Shown: in pieces, positions 10,901 through 25,900 of the stretch
How the letters are laid out: each line of letters begins with the position of its first letter
Position numbering within the stretch: position 1 is the first letter of the stretch
Assembly: GCF_032854445.1 (NCBI RefSeq)
Contig: NC_088301.1
Location: 45,999,116 to 46,063,115, forward strand
From: Liolophura sinensis
Lineage: Eukaryota; Mollusca; Polyplacophora; Chitonida; Chitonidae
Length of the DNA stretch: 64,000 nt
Direction of reading: 5' to 3'
Position numbers and translations under genes: made by a program
The notes under the pieces: model-generated
Databases searched by the model: none
Seen by the model: the letters and a program-made list of their open reading frames with translations, nothing else
What the model was told of the DNA's origin: nothing

Positions 10901-13900
10901 GAGGTCAGGACATGGTTTTTAAGGCATTGTAATGACCTTGAATTCATATGAATGGGTTGGTGACACACTATACTAGCTGGTAGTATAAATGATTGTCATG
11001 TCATTGTGTGTATACATAATCGGATAGTGTATGTACAGTACATATCAAGATCAAAGATCTACTTTTGTACTAGTGTAAAGTTTCCTTCCTTGAATGTTCA
11101 CGAGTCTCATCTACATGTATAACAAGAATCCTTGTAAGATGCCTTAGGTGTAATGACTTTGCCTGACTTGCAACCCAATAGCTCTTTTGGCCTGGTTATC
11201 ATTGATACTGTGTTACATATATGGTGGTTCATCTTATACTGCCTATGAAGAGTGGATGAATGTAGTGGTGAAGGAGAGGGGGTAGATTGACATGTCATTA
11301 ACCCCCTTAAGACATCATGACCCGCACACTCCTTAGGAACATCATGTAGCATCACATAACATCACATAGTATGTGGCCCATGCACAAGTGCATTCATAAC
11401 ATCATGTGTACATGTAATGTTTTTATAAAATTGTCTGCTTCTGATACATTTACTAGATTGTTGTGAAATTTTCAGAGAATAGCTTCATGAACATGTTCGT
11501 TGTTGCATCAGATTAGTGCTGGAATGACTATTTAACCCACAGATTGATACATGTATGTAAAAATTTACTGTCAGGAGTATATAAAGGCCTTAATATGACA
11601 CTTCTAATGTCAATATTTAAGTTTTTCTGATAAGAAATTAATCAGATCTAAGACAAAATTCTCTTAATTGGCCCCATAAGGTGGATGAATCAATCAGAAT
11701 GTGTCACTCATATAAACTTGCTAAACTTAACATGAAATGCTGTACCTAACACGTGTCACCGGTCAAGTATGACTGGTAATGAAATAACTGATGTTGTGTA
11801 ATCTGTGTGCACATATGCATATGTATTGAGAGAGCTGAATTGCTGATGGCAAAGAATATGGCCTTCAAAGTGAAGTCAGTGAGTACAAAGTGGTATGGTA
11901 GAGTGATTCAGCTGGAGTCAAATGGCATTGTGTATAGCCAATAACAAGGTACATGTACATGTAACACCACAAGATGGGGATACTTAGGTTTTCTTCCTAC
12001 TTTATGGTCTTTGTTATCTATATTGCGTCCTCAGCCATATCAAATTACACTGAAAGCTGCTCATTTGTTCCTCTAAACATTAAGCTCAAGTTATGGCAGT
12101 CATTGTTTCAGGTGTCGGAAATAGGCAAATCAATATCCCAGAGAGGAGAAGCAATAGAGAGGCACATACACATGTCAGTGCACGCTGTATTATTACCCAG
12201 CCTGTTCATGTCAGCATGTCATAAAAAGCCATCAGTGGAAAGGCACATGCACATGTAACAAGAACTATGAACCTATATCTGTGTATTAGGCCTGGCTAGC
12301 ATGTCCTTCATCCTCTCGTTTCATGATTTTTGTACAGAGTGGATTGTAGCTTATAATTTGTACAAACTCACCACTGATATGCATGTTTTGTTGGCAATGA
12401 TTTGGTATTAATTTGCCAAATTGTAATCCATCCGTTCATACCTACATGTAACAATTCACCCAACATTTGTTTCTTATCTATTATTCACTTTTGATAGGAT
12501 AACTCTTGTCCATTGCAGAAGTAGAAAGTCAGTGATCATTTGCGTTCACAGTGATGTGCTGTCAGCAGAGCTTTGTTCCAGTGAGAACAGTGAAATATTT
12601 AACATAACTCAACGCTCGTGTCAGAAACATGTGCATTGTTTAAAGGAGAGTTGCTGTGTCAGTATTAATTAAGTATTAATCCTAACATGTTTCCACTTAT
12701 TTTGTCGATGTTGCATACCTGATTTTGTATTCTCACCGATCAAGGCTTAGTGCCCTTTTAATCAGATGTACATGTACAGAGTAATTCTTATCCTGTCTTC
12801 ATCATTTACAATGTTTTGATGAACACTATAACTATAAAAAAATCTTAGTGTAAATGAGGTCCTTAATTGCTCTAATCTTTAGGACAGATATTAGTAGTGA
12901 TGAAAGCGAAAAATCTTTAAAAACCAAAGATATGTATACATGTATGTTCATGTATATGTTTCTCATGGGATGGCTAAACATGAGAAATTCTTTATCCTTG
13001 TTGGTTAAAAAGAGGAGAAACATCCCCAGCATCAGAAGGCTTAAAAAAAAATGTACATGTACTTTAATATGTAGAAATGTCAATACCATATGATCAGATT
13101 ATCATGAGAGAAGCACGTGAAATAAGACAGACAAACGCAAATGACATACCTTAATTTCAAAACCTGTCTATTACGTGGGAACATTAAACCATGATTTACT
13201 CCATATATTAATTATTTTAGATCTGTTATTGACATACAGTGTACATATTATTTATATTTTCCCCAAACAAAATAGTGATTTACTGTAAGCTGGATATGTG
13301 TTACTACTGTTCCTCACTGAATGTTTCTCGGTGATTATCCCACTTAATGTGAGGTTGAATGGCTTCTCTTAGGACACACACCTGTGCTTCACCTCTTAGG
13401 CAAATGCCTCTTTCTGGGGTGCTTGACAGAAACACTCCAGTGACCCTAATAAGAAGGCAGCATTAACATCACCTTAATTACCTGTTACCTTGGTTACACA
13501 TTACCAGTCTCAGGCAGATTGTTTGCTGGGTTTAATTGTCTTAATCTGTTTCCTCCTAAGTGAGAATATTGGGATGCTCAGTTGTGTTTGTAATACATCT
13601 GTACTTACTGGGTATTTTGATGTATTCTAATGAACTTGAAGCTGAATTCAGATGTACATGTATTCTTTTTTTTCTGGAAATATTTTTTAAAAAATACTAG
13701 TATGAAAAAGGTAAAAGAATAAGTATTAAATACGTTCCAAGAAACATATTTAGGTGCTGTTTGTCGAGTCAGTATCACAATTACATGTAGATCTGAGAAC
13801 AGCAAGCACTGACATATTACATGATCTGTACATGTGCCCCTGTCTTTCCAGAAGTGTTATAAAAAATTGGCTTAGTTTAAATTATAAATATATCCCAGAT

Positions 13901-16900
13901 CCTATATATCCTGTTTTATTTAATTCATTTCAGTTATAGTGACCATCCTAAACTTATTTCACATTTGGTATATGTGTGAATATTTTGTGTCTCTATTATT
14001 ATCACTAGTCACATCGATGCATCAGGCTGTGGTTGTCATGCTGTTCTGGCACATTTTTGCCACACATCCGTTTCAGATTTGCATTATCTGGAGCACTTTC
14101 CCTGTAAATCTGGGTGCAGCTGGCTCCCTTCGTAACCAACCCATGTGTACAGTCCGTGAACTGTTGCCACATACAACTAGGTCCTGGCATTCCTGAGATT
14201 TGAAAAAAAGTCTGTTTTAAGTTTAAAAGATCACATTAACAATGTGAATTTTGTATTTCATGACATTTTTAGCCATGTTGCTTATGTCACACCCTGAGCA
14301 TTGTTATCAGCCATCAGAAACAGGGAGAGCAGTTTTTGTAAATTGTAGGGGTGGTATGTTTAAAAGTACTGCATATATTGAGTTCAGGTTTTTGATACAT
14401 GTACAGCGCAGTGACACCAGATAATCCATTGACTTGTAATAACCAGTAGTAGGGAGAGGAAACATTAATATGATTTGAATGCTTTCTCATGATTCTTGAG
14501 TAGAGTGCTTGGCGCTTTTGGAGTTTACACACCTCTTTTCAATTTCGTGACCGCCTGCGTATTAAATATATATGTTTATTGTGAGACGACATTTGGGATT
14601 CATGCACCCACCCCCTCACCTGTAACAGCTGTTGATGCCTCCTCTCTTTGTTGATACATCTGAATCTCCTTGATCACGGTAGCTATTCAACATTTAAACA
14701 TGTGGAGGATATTTTGGCATGAGTTTCCCCTCCAGTTATTAGCTGTTAATGTCGCAAATAGACAAGTAGGAAATACTTGAACTTGACAAATTTTTATGGG
14801 ATGGAACATTGTACATATATTGGATGGTGAAATGAGAAACCTGAAAAGATTTTCAAGACTTAAAGTGATTTATTTGTAAATATCATTTTTTTGTAGGGCT
14901 TATCATATTGAAAAATTTGCAATTACATGTATCTTCACTTTACTGTCCAGATCCATATATTATAGTGCAGTGTAATTGTGTTAAGAACAGTGTTTTTAAT
15001 TGTAATCTTGATATAAAATACATGTTTATCATTGTGAATGACAACTGTTGTTTCGTTGTCGAATAATTTTATTTCCATGGTGATCGTATTATAGCACTTA
15101 ACCTCTTTGGTGGCCTACTGGTCAGAGAGTCCGCCTCGAAGTTGGGAGATGTACATGTCTACAGTGTATACAATGTATGCACAATATATGTACACACACC
15201 TAATGGTTCCTCGTCGTCATATGACTGAAAAATTGTTAAGTGCAACATTGAAACCCCAAGCACACATAAGGTGATAAGCATACTGTACATGTAATAGCCA
15301 TCATCTTACAAGATTTCGTGTTATGTTGGGTCTAGGTACGTCATGTGTACATGGTGTTCATGAATACAGTCTCTGAAGATTTAATTATGTGCGTCTGTGA
15401 TTTAGTTTTCTCCTCGTGACTCTACCAAAGGAAGAAAATTATCTGACAGAAAGAAGTAGAGCTCATCCAAAGGTGTAGATGCATAATACTGGTTTCTTTC
15501 TACTACTCACAGATTTTCAAGACGATGACCATGAGTGGAATCCCTGGGGTGAGGCTTTCGAAAATGATGACCAGCCACAGAAGTTTGAGCAGCCTCAGTT
15601 TGTCTTGGGTAGAGAGCGCCCCTTGGGGAACATGAGAGGCCACCAGGGAGGTTTTCCAAACCTTAATAGGTCACAAGAGTTTGAAGTGGAAATCTGGGGG
15701 AAAGCTGCCATTGGTAAGTCACGTTCTGAACTCTGAAATTCCTGATTTTCTTACATGTTTCTACAAGGTTAGAACTATGAATGGATCACCCAGTAGGCCC
15801 AGGGAATTTCTACTTTTCATGTTCTCTATTTCATTATTATTATTATTTATTTATTTAATTGTTTAATTATTTATTTAGTTTTACTTTTTCATTTTTTTTT
15901 CTTCACATTCAATTCATGTCCGGTCCTAGATCTGTCTAACACTGTTACACATATGTATAAGCCCTATCTAGAAACCATTAATAGGGTTCAGCTGGCTCAC
16001 ATCAGAGTCGTGGGATCTTAGAATGTGAAGAGAACTGAAGCTGCAGTTGACCTGATAGAAAGGGTTGCCCAAGAACACCCACTGCTGGGAGTTTAAATTC
16101 ATGCTTTATCTACAATTTCCATGTATGACCCTATTGTTTTGTTACAAAGGAATCGCTGGAGGAATTAGGCGTACTTGTTTTCGTACTTGTATGATCCTAT
16201 TGTTCTGTTGAAGAGCTCCAGTCCCAGGAATAAAGGAGCCAAGCTTTAAGTACAATGTACATGTACTGTTACATGTATGATCCTATTTTTCTGTTACAAA
16301 GCTCCAGGGCGCCTCCGTGGCTCAGTTGGTTAGCATGTTGGTGCAGCATAATAACCCAGGAGCTTCTCACCAATGCGGTCGCTGTGAGTTCAAGTCCAGC
16401 TCATGCTGGCATCCTCTCCTCGGCCGTATTTGGGAAGGTCTACCAGTGACCAGAACATGGTTGTGGGTTTTCCCCAAGCTCTGCCTGGTTTCCTCCCACC
16501 ATAATGCTGGCCGCTGTTGTATAAATGAATTATTCTTGAGTACGGCGTAAAACACCAATCAAATAAATAAATACAAAACTCCAGCTGTAGGAATTAGAAG
16601 TCCTGCTTTATGTACTTGTACGATCCTATTTTTCTGTTTCAAAGCTCCAGCTGTAGGAATTAGGAGTCCTGCTTTATGTACTTGTATGATCCTATTTTTC
16701 TGTTTCAAAGCTCCAGCTGTAGGAATTAGGAGTCCTGCTTTATGTACTTGTATGATCCTATTTTTCTGTTTCAAAGCTCCAGCTGTAGGAATTAGGAGTC
16801 CTGCTTTATGTACTTGTACGATCCCATTTTTCTGTTTCAAAGCTCCAGCTGTAGGAATTAGGAGTCCTGCTTTATGTACTTGTATGATCCCATTTTTCTA

Positions 16901-19900
16901 TTTCAAAGCTCCAGCTGTAGGAATTAGGAGTCCTGCTTTATGTACTTGTATGATCCCATTTTTCTGTTTCAAAGCTCCAGCTGTAGAATTAGGAGTCCTG
17001 CTTTATGTACTTGTATGATCCCATTTTTTCTATTTCAAAGCTCCAGCTGTAGGAATTAGGAGTCCTGCTTTATGTACTTGTACGATCCCATTTTTCTATT
17101 CAAAGCTCCAGCTGTAGGAATTAGAAGTCCTGCTTTATGTACTTGTACGATCCTATTTTTCTATTTCAAAGCTCCAGCTGTAGGAATTAGGAGTCCTGCT
17201 TTATGTACTTGTATGATCCTATTTTTCTATTTCAAAGCTCCAGCTGTAGGAATTAGGAGTCCTGCTTCATGTGCTTGTACGATCCTATTTTTCTATTTCA
17301 AAGCTCCAGCTGTAGGAATTAGGAGTCCTGCTTTATGTACTTGTATGATCCTATTTTTCTATTTCAAAGCTCCAGCTGCAGGAATTAGGAGTACTACTTT
17401 ACATGTATATAATTGTATGATCCTGTTGTTTTGTTACAAAGTTCCAGCTATGCATAGTAGGGAGTGCTGCTCTTCGTATTGTACGATTCTGTTGTTTTGT
17501 TTCAGATCTCCTGCTCCAGGTTTTAGGAGTTATATGTTATGTAAATGTACAGTCCTATTGTTTTGTTACAAAGTTTTTGCTGCATGATTGAATTAACTGA
17601 CATAATCCTAAAGTTATAATGTTATAGGGCTTCAGAGTTAATACTGTGTTCTGACTGTACTTGTACATATCTCGAGGGTGGTTGACTTAACCAATATTTT
17701 ATAACATTGACTAATTTTAGGCTTATACTGCCCATGAATTGCATTCATTGATTACCTATGTTTATGTACCTGTGCATGAAGAACAATTTGCTGCTATGAC
17801 TGACAATTTTTACCAGATATACAACCACTTTGCTTCTAGGGGTGAATACCATTTACACCCTCTTTTAAATCATAACCAAAATGTTCAAAGCTTTGGCTAG
17901 GTGATATATTTACATGCCAGCAGGTTTCTTACTTTATTTATCAATAAACACACATGATAAAAACAATGAGTTAGGATGGAACACTGTGTAGCTAGTCTTG
18001 TGCTTCTGAGTATGCTTTAGGGATGAGGAACTAATGTCCAAATATTTATAGTAAACAAACACTTGAGTTTGCCAGTTGAAAATAGGAGGTTGCAATAAAT
18101 TTCCTAAACTTTGTAAATCTCTCTGTATAATATTGGTGTGTGTATTACATCCCAGGATGATTTACATGTACAATGTAGACATGTCTTCATTTATGCATGT
18201 TCTGAGGTCAAACCTTCATAAGAAGGTAACTAATCAGAATGTGTTTCCGCTAGGCTCACATTGTACCTGTGGTATGTAGTTTAAGTTTTTGGTATGGAGA
18301 CCCCAAAATCCTTCCACCAATTTAGATTCAGAACGCTTTTAGATGGAAAATTACACATGCATGAACTAAAAAGAATTTCAGAAAACAAAAAATTAGTTTT
18401 CACATTGGGTGAAATGAAATTTTAGCACAGCTCTAAATTTTGTTCCGTTTTTTTTATGTTATATTTATAGGCATACTGTTATTGGAAAAATGCCTTTCTT
18501 TCAACACTTATGAAATTAAACTCTTAAAAATGAAGACCTCTGTGAATTGGCCATACTAGCTGATGTAATTTCATCTGCATAATTGAATTTCCAATAAGCT
18601 AAAGCCATTCTTAAGAAACCTTAAGAATAATTAGAGCAAATTATGTATGTGTAATGTAGCTATAAGTTGAAACATTACTTAATGTATCGCAGATATGCAT
18701 CTAACAGATACATGTACTCTCACATTACATGTTACAAATTATCATCTTAAACTGCCTGTTTTTGCTGCCCAAAAATATACATTTAGATAAACCATTTCCA
18801 ATACAGTATTAACAGGGATTAGGCTCCAAAAGTTTTGTTAAGATTAGAACCTGGTTCCACATATAGCATAAAGCTAAGTTTATGCAAGTACATGTTTTTA
18901 TGCTTAAATTATGTATATATCAGTATATACACTGAACATCTGAACACTGTATTGATCAGATGCTTTCCTTTGAATTGGGAAGTTTTTAGGGAGACTACAG
19001 TAGACCTATTTCCTTGCTTGAATCAGTGGGTGGGGACGGGTCATGTAGGTTGAGATAGTATTGGCCTTGAGGGGAGGGCAGAAGGATTCAGACAAGTCTG
19101 GTGGAGTTTAGGGTTACTCTATCTGTAGATGAGACCTGTGACAGACCTTGAAATTAAAAGTCTACATGCTTGCACATGTACTGGCATTAGAAGGTCTGCA
19201 TGGTAGGAATCCATAGAGAGTTGTGTGTAGATTTCTGTTCTGCACACGAAACTGTTCAGGCTACGACTTCAGTGTCACCATGCTTGTATCAAATGTACAT
19301 GTAGTGCGAATGTTTATCTGTGGTGTAACTTTCAGTTACAGCTGCTGTAAATGAAACATGTATGCATGTGGATATTATTTACATATCGAATGAAATATCT
19401 GTGTCAGCACACATACACTTGTATTGCTGTGGGGTTTGCTTTGAGGCTGAAAACATAGCAAAGATATACTGCTGTAATACTGCACATATTCATTTGACAA
19501 GGAGGAAACAGTCACTGTTGACAGATTGTCTATCTTTTAATATGGTAAATTTAACTTGTTGCTAGCTGGTTGATGGAGTATGCATTTAGGGTGATGAATG
19601 TGCTTTACCTGCATAAAAGAACAGCATAAAGTGTTCCATTTCAGCTGTTAGCAAACGTTAACTATCATCTTGAAAACAGCAAAGCATATTGAATCACAAT
19701 TAAATGTGAGAGAAACTTTGAATTAAACAGCTTTTTTTTTTCCTTATTTTTTTTTTTTGAAGTTTTAATGCATGTGTGAATAGTGTAACATCAAACAGTG
19801 AAAGTAACAGATAGTTTAAGAGTTTAGTCCTTCAATTTAACTGTTGTCACAGGAGGAAAATAAACGGATCGTGTACACCAGGGTGTTTTGAAACAAATTG

Positions 19901-22900
19901 GGCATGTAAGGTGCATATCATTCAGTCTGTATATTGTATAGACCCAAATTGGGGGAAATTGGGATATAGGCGTTAAGAGATTCCTGGCCATTTCTGCTCA
20001 TTAATATAATGAACCAAGGTTGTAAAGGTATAAATAGAAACTCTATCCCAGAATTGTTCTAATGTTGAACGCCTGGGAGTATGTTAACATTGTACATTTA
20101 AACAGTGAGTTAGACCGCAATACGCTGAGGCAGCAGTTGCACTTCCTTTAATTAAGAGCCTGGTTCCTGGGATATGTCCATAAATAGACAGTTAGGTGCA
20201 ATGCCATTATTTACAGCACGCTTCATTTACCAGGCTGTTAAAAAAATGTGCTGCATGCGAGAGCTGGGCATTGCGCCATAGTTCTGGTTTGATACCTTCA
20301 TAGACCCTAAAAGCAGGTGACTGACTGTTTCTACAATTTGTGCAATGTCGGTTGCTTGGAATGAATCCAGAAATACTTTTGTATAGTACAGTGAGCGCCT
20401 CCAAATAAGAGTAATTTACATGTTAGGTGTACATACTATTTAAGTATTGTCAATACTACACCAGGTTTCTTACTGTCATCATATAAGTGAAATGTCCTTG
20501 GTATTACTGAGCTTCTGATTTTAGGGTATCCTGACGTGGCATTTGTCAGAAAATTGCTTATCTATATTTGACTGTATCTTTGTCCCAATTTTACACAACA
20601 CAACAACCAACCCATCAAAATTGTTCTAGTTAACACATGGGGTATCCAGAAACTATAGACTAATAAAACCCTTTCTAATTACATCATGCCATTACCTTGT
20701 AAGACAATGGCATGTGCCGAAGCATGCAGAATTTTCTAAATTTTAAACTTAATGACACAACCTATGACACAAAACAAGCTTTGTTAATCCCCCTAGGGCC
20801 TCTTGCTCACAAATTTCGACATCTCTGACAACAACAGTGTCAAATTTATTATCAAAAGTTTACAGTTTATGTTGGTTACATATCTTTAACTGTTTAATGA
20901 TGTGAAATATGATTCTTTAAAAAATCACAGGAGGGTTGCCCTAAATTAACACATGAATGTTTTTCAACACGATAGTTCTTACTTGCATGTGAAAAATGCA
21001 AAGAAATGCATGTTTTAGTCCATGCCATTGTCTTTGAACAGGCTTAGATTAATCTATATTTCTGGTGGTTTTATATGTTATGTATATGTTCACTGTTTGA
21101 TAACCATTACGTTGAACATTTTATTGTTGGGCTATGTTTAGTATAAACCAAGATATGATCGAAAGCAAATTTGTTGATATCCAACAACATGAGACCTAAA
21201 TTCTAGGAAAAGTGCTTACTACAGGGTTCCTACAGGGTTCCTACAGGGTTTTTAAAATCTTGAAAAGTCTGAAATTTGAAAAGGCCTTTCTAGGCCTTTA
21301 AAAGCCTGGGTAATCAGTTTTTCCTTGTGGTTGAACCAACCTGAGCTACCATGTATAGTACTCTGTCATGCACATGTACATGTGGTAATAGGTGCAGTGG
21401 CAGTACATTGTGGTTGGGTCGGGCACCATGTCTGGTGTTTGGTATAGTGTTAACCAGTGAGGCACGACTATGCATGCACATGTAATTATGTCAATTGTCA
21501 GCATACCACATTCTCTTCAAAGCTATGTGAAGCTCAAAGCAAATCAACTAACAGTATATTTGGAAAAGAATTGCAGTTTACATGCAGTTATCCTCTGTAG
21601 AATATAGATTTGGAAGAGGAAATATCTGTGTCTTTAGTTGAAGTAAACTTGAAATATCACCATTTTGTTAAACTTGGTCATCTTTATTCCTCTGTGTGGA
21701 CACTAGAATCGTGTAAGGTTTCTGATTTTGTGGACAAGTGTGTGATTATAATCCTCTTTCATATGCAAATGCTTATAAACCTGAGCATGTCCATTACAGG
21801 GACAGGACTAACAGTAAATGTAGCCAATATATTGTGTTCATGATTACACATTTCCCATGCTCCCAGTCTCAAGGTAATACAAAGGTAATAAAGGCAATAC
21901 ATGTAAGTGTGGAAAGGAACAAAGATCTAAAGGGTAAAATAATTAAGAATTCAAGACATCATTGTACATGTTAGTTGGTTTACATCACTATGTTGCCGGC
22001 TGTATTTTCTTATTCCTTCTGTAGATAAAGAGATAGTATCAAATTGAGTTATAACTCTGAAGTAGAGTACTATTGTATTGGAAAGGACACTTCATAAAAT
22101 GTACTGTCTGACTGTGTCATTATAAGATGCTGATGGGTTGAGCAAGATAGATATAGTGGTTGCATTTTTTGAAAGCTTGCTATAAAGGCGAGCATTACGT
22201 CTTTAGGTTTAAATAATAATTGCATTATCTGATGTAGTTTTGAATGGCTGGTTCCGGACACTGGGGTCTTTAACAGGGGGGGGGGGGGGTAGAATTAAGG
22301 TACAGCGACATGTTAAACAAACACCAGTGTTTGTTTTCCCCAGTGGATATCATTAAAACCCTCTGCAGGGGCTCAACATTTTATTACCTCATAAAACCTT
22401 TCACAACAGCCACATAGTATCATGCTGAATGATGATTTGTCCTTCCCTGATGGTGGTGTAATTACAAGCAGAGCTTGAGCCACACGGATTATTTACTTAT
22501 TGTATATGCCCCTTTTGAACATGTCATGTCATTCATGTATGGCTAATGGATTGTTAGCAGATAAAGTTTTTAAGGATCTGATAATATTGAATAAATTTTG
22601 AAAAAATACAGAAAGACGTTTTAAGATTTTCCTGTTGTATGCTTTTATTTGAAGTCAGACTGACCTGTGCATGATTCTGTGATTGTTATGTTGTAAATGA
22701 AACAGAAGTCACGTCCATTTATAAACTTTCATAATTTAGAGAAATTACCAGAAATGTGAATTGAGTTACCCTTTGATGGGGTCTTTTAAACTAGTTAAAC
22801 TAGTCTACATGTAGCAAGTTGATAGATCTTGATATCAAGACCTATTAAGATGGATTAAACATATATTCCTATTTTTTCTGATGTTTTTAATGATCTGGTG

Positions 22901-25900
22901 TTAAAGGTGAAAGGTCAAAACTTCTTGGTGTTTTAAGCTTGGAAATGTAAAAAATATATAGGTCAAGCACCTTGGCTGAAGTGTTGTTGACCTTGTGCAC
23001 ATGTATTTTGGGGAGGTATGAAGCTTAAGGGGCAGACTCCTGTGAGGGCTGCACTTTGATGTCGGTAAACAGTGATAGCTAGTGTAGATATTTTAACATT
23101 AAAACCTTTATTTCAGCACTTATACATTTACCCAATTTTATAGTTTTGAACAGACAGGTTGTAAACTTCAAACACATCTCTGTTGGTCATGAAATTCAGG
23201 AACTAGTGATTCAGACTTCCAACCATACCTGTAGATATATATATTAATGTTTCAGTTAAAACTTACATACAGGTATATACACATATCTATAAAGTAGAAA
23301 TTGCTGTTAATATTGAGAAGACTGAATATTACATGTAAAATGCCAGGCTAACATTGTACGTAATTAGTTACATGCACATCCATATTACTGACTCAAAATG
23401 TATATTTACTATAAACATATTTGATTGTAGCAATGTGGGATGAAACAGCCTTGTAACATTATAAAGTATATGTACATGTGAATTTAAGCTGACTTCATGC
23501 TGCTTGTGTCAGCAGAGGTCAACCCGGGTTCGCTGTGAACATAAATCTTGATGATCAACTAACAGTTCTGTTAATAATGTTGATGTTTACACATGTTAAA
23601 AAAATATAGATTAAGCAAGCAAATGATCTTGTAGTACATGTAAATGAATAAAAATGTAGTTAATTGTGTGCATGTATAAACATGTACATATGGTGAAATT
23701 TCATCCTTAAAAGTGCATTTGTAGAGGCAAATAATTGTCATAAAATATTACATGTACTTTTGATGCTAAACATTTTACAGTAGTGTTTGTGCTGTCAAAT
23801 ATCTTTGGTTTGGCCTTTAACAACTAGAACTCTTTAAGCTAGAGGCTGAGGCTGTCCCTATACAATGCGAAAACAATACAAATACTGCTATAGATGAAAA
23901 AACATAAATATGACATTAAATTGAAACATTAGAGTATACTGATGTTTGCTTTATTATTATTTTCCCCTCAATGTAACTAATTGTACTAATTCATGTTTGC
24001 CGAACTAGCTTACATGTAGCATTAATCATCTTTATTCATATTCCATCCAATACATTTACATATCTATAATAGCAACCCTGTTGCTATTGTGTAATGGGTA
24101 ATTTTCTAGATGTATAATTTTGTTATACCTGTGACAGGTTTCTAGGCTTGTCATATTATACACATTACCTACATCAGTTGATTATCGGGGCTTAAGTGCC
24201 TTAAAGGGTGGGGTTGTTGTATGTTCGTCATCTGGGAGGCAGGCCTGACCTGTTTGCCTGGACAGACCCATATATACACCCAGACCAGACATTTCAGTTG
24301 GCCATAGTAAACAAGCTAAAGAATAGACTAATGTCCTTAGTGTTGGTGTAGGATCAAGCTTGACACAGACAATGGTTGTAGGGAGACCTTTACTAGAATG
24401 GTTTTAACACATTGTACAGAAGAATTTGTGTCCTAACTATTAAGGAACAGTGACCTACAGTGTGTATGTATGCCCACCTAAGGTGTTTAATAATCCCAGA
24501 TGTGGTTATGAAGGGAAATCGGTTTTTTATTCCACAGGATGCAAGAAATGCAAAGTATATGTAATAGGGTGTACAAAGGTTTATTATGGCTACAGCCTGC
24601 ATGACTTGCAGTTAATTGCTTAAAAATAGAAGCCCATTGTTTTGGAGTAAATTGACACACATACAATTTTGCCCTCTTCATGCATACTGGGGTAGGATAG
24701 GACAGCTGATTGTTCTAAGTGTGTTGTGTTATTTATTATTTATTTGATTGGTGTTTACGCCGTACTCAAGATATTTCACTTATACGACCGCGGCCAGCAT
24801 TATAGTGTTTTAGAAACCAGGCAGAGCCCGGGGGAAACCCCACGGACCATCCGCAGGTTGCTGTCCAGACTTCCCACGTATGACCGGAGAGGAAGCCAGC
24901 ATGAGCTTGAACTCACAGCGACCGCATTGGTGAGAGACTTCTGGGTCATTACGCTGCACTAGCGCACTAACCAACTGAGCCACGGAGGCCTCCCTAAGGT
25001 GTTGTGAAATTGGAAACAATTTAATTTATGATACTGATTTTCACTTTATTACATATATAGTGAAAATTTGCGTAGCTTAAGCTTAAAAATCTTAATTAAC
25101 ATTACGATGTTTAAAATCACAAAATATCTTTGAATAACTATCCTTAGTAAGATGAATTGTGCATGTTTCGTACAAAGAAGGGCACCCTGGTTTTCTTTCA
25201 TGTGTGTTATTTATGGCTTTCTAAAGAGGATGGAATTCCAACAATTTTTTCAACAGCAGAGGTCTAAACTTAATAGCAATATTGAATGCAAGTCATGAAT
25301 TAATATACAATAAAACATAAGTCAAAATAATGGCCTTTGTCACATTCACACTGTCATGTGTATTCTTGAAAATGGATGTGTTACATGGGTTAACTTTATG
25401 CTGTACATGGTGTATTTGTAGGACTTTAGCTGATCTTTTATACATTCAAAATGTATCTATAGCTGCCTCACTTCTCACTGCTTATGTTATCTGATTCAGC
25501 CAGATGTAAATCACCAGCTGTTTCAAGGGACACTATAGGCTGTCACTCAGCAGGCCATCTTGTACCCAGTAAATGTGGAATATGATAACCTTAGGAGTTA
25601 AGAAATCTATATACCCAGAAGAAAGGCCCTCTGCAATCTATCAGCTGCACACTGTACAGCGTACATATATACATGTAGAAAATAGAGCCAAAGCAAAGCT
25701 TCTCTGCAGTGCTTTCCTACTGCTATAACCAGCATTCCCACATGTCACAGGTTAAGATGGTAATGATAAATCTTTGACCATTTGACTAAAAAACATAGAA
25801 AAACATTTTTGTCTTATTTTTTCTCTTGTAACACAAATGATTGTCATTGAGGTCATTAAAGGTCATGTTTTCACGCGCCTCTCTCAAATGTAATCAAATA

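Larger units (their letters stand above)
7944..15512. other. RXYLT1 intron 1
   Basis: About 7.6 kb of AT-rich intron with many ACATGT motifs. It includes an exon-like short ORF at 8961-9048 and a SINE of a second family at 15099-15270. I see no other gene. Confidence 0.75.

Noticed and set aside
16308..16400. Possible tRNA gene
   Set aside because: A and B boxes are present, but the sequence continues into a SINE body and no cloverleaf with an acceptor stem is evident.
16317..16558. Overlapping ORFs on both strands at 16.3-16.6 kb, and similar ones at 24.8 and 58.6 kb
   Set aside because: They lie within SINE copies and share the same translated residues because of the element, not a gene.
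16559..17587. 93-, 110- and 171-codon ORFs with 22-residue repeats
   Set aside because: They are produced by the 66-bp minisatellite, whose unit is a multiple of 3 and lacks stops in several frames on both strands.
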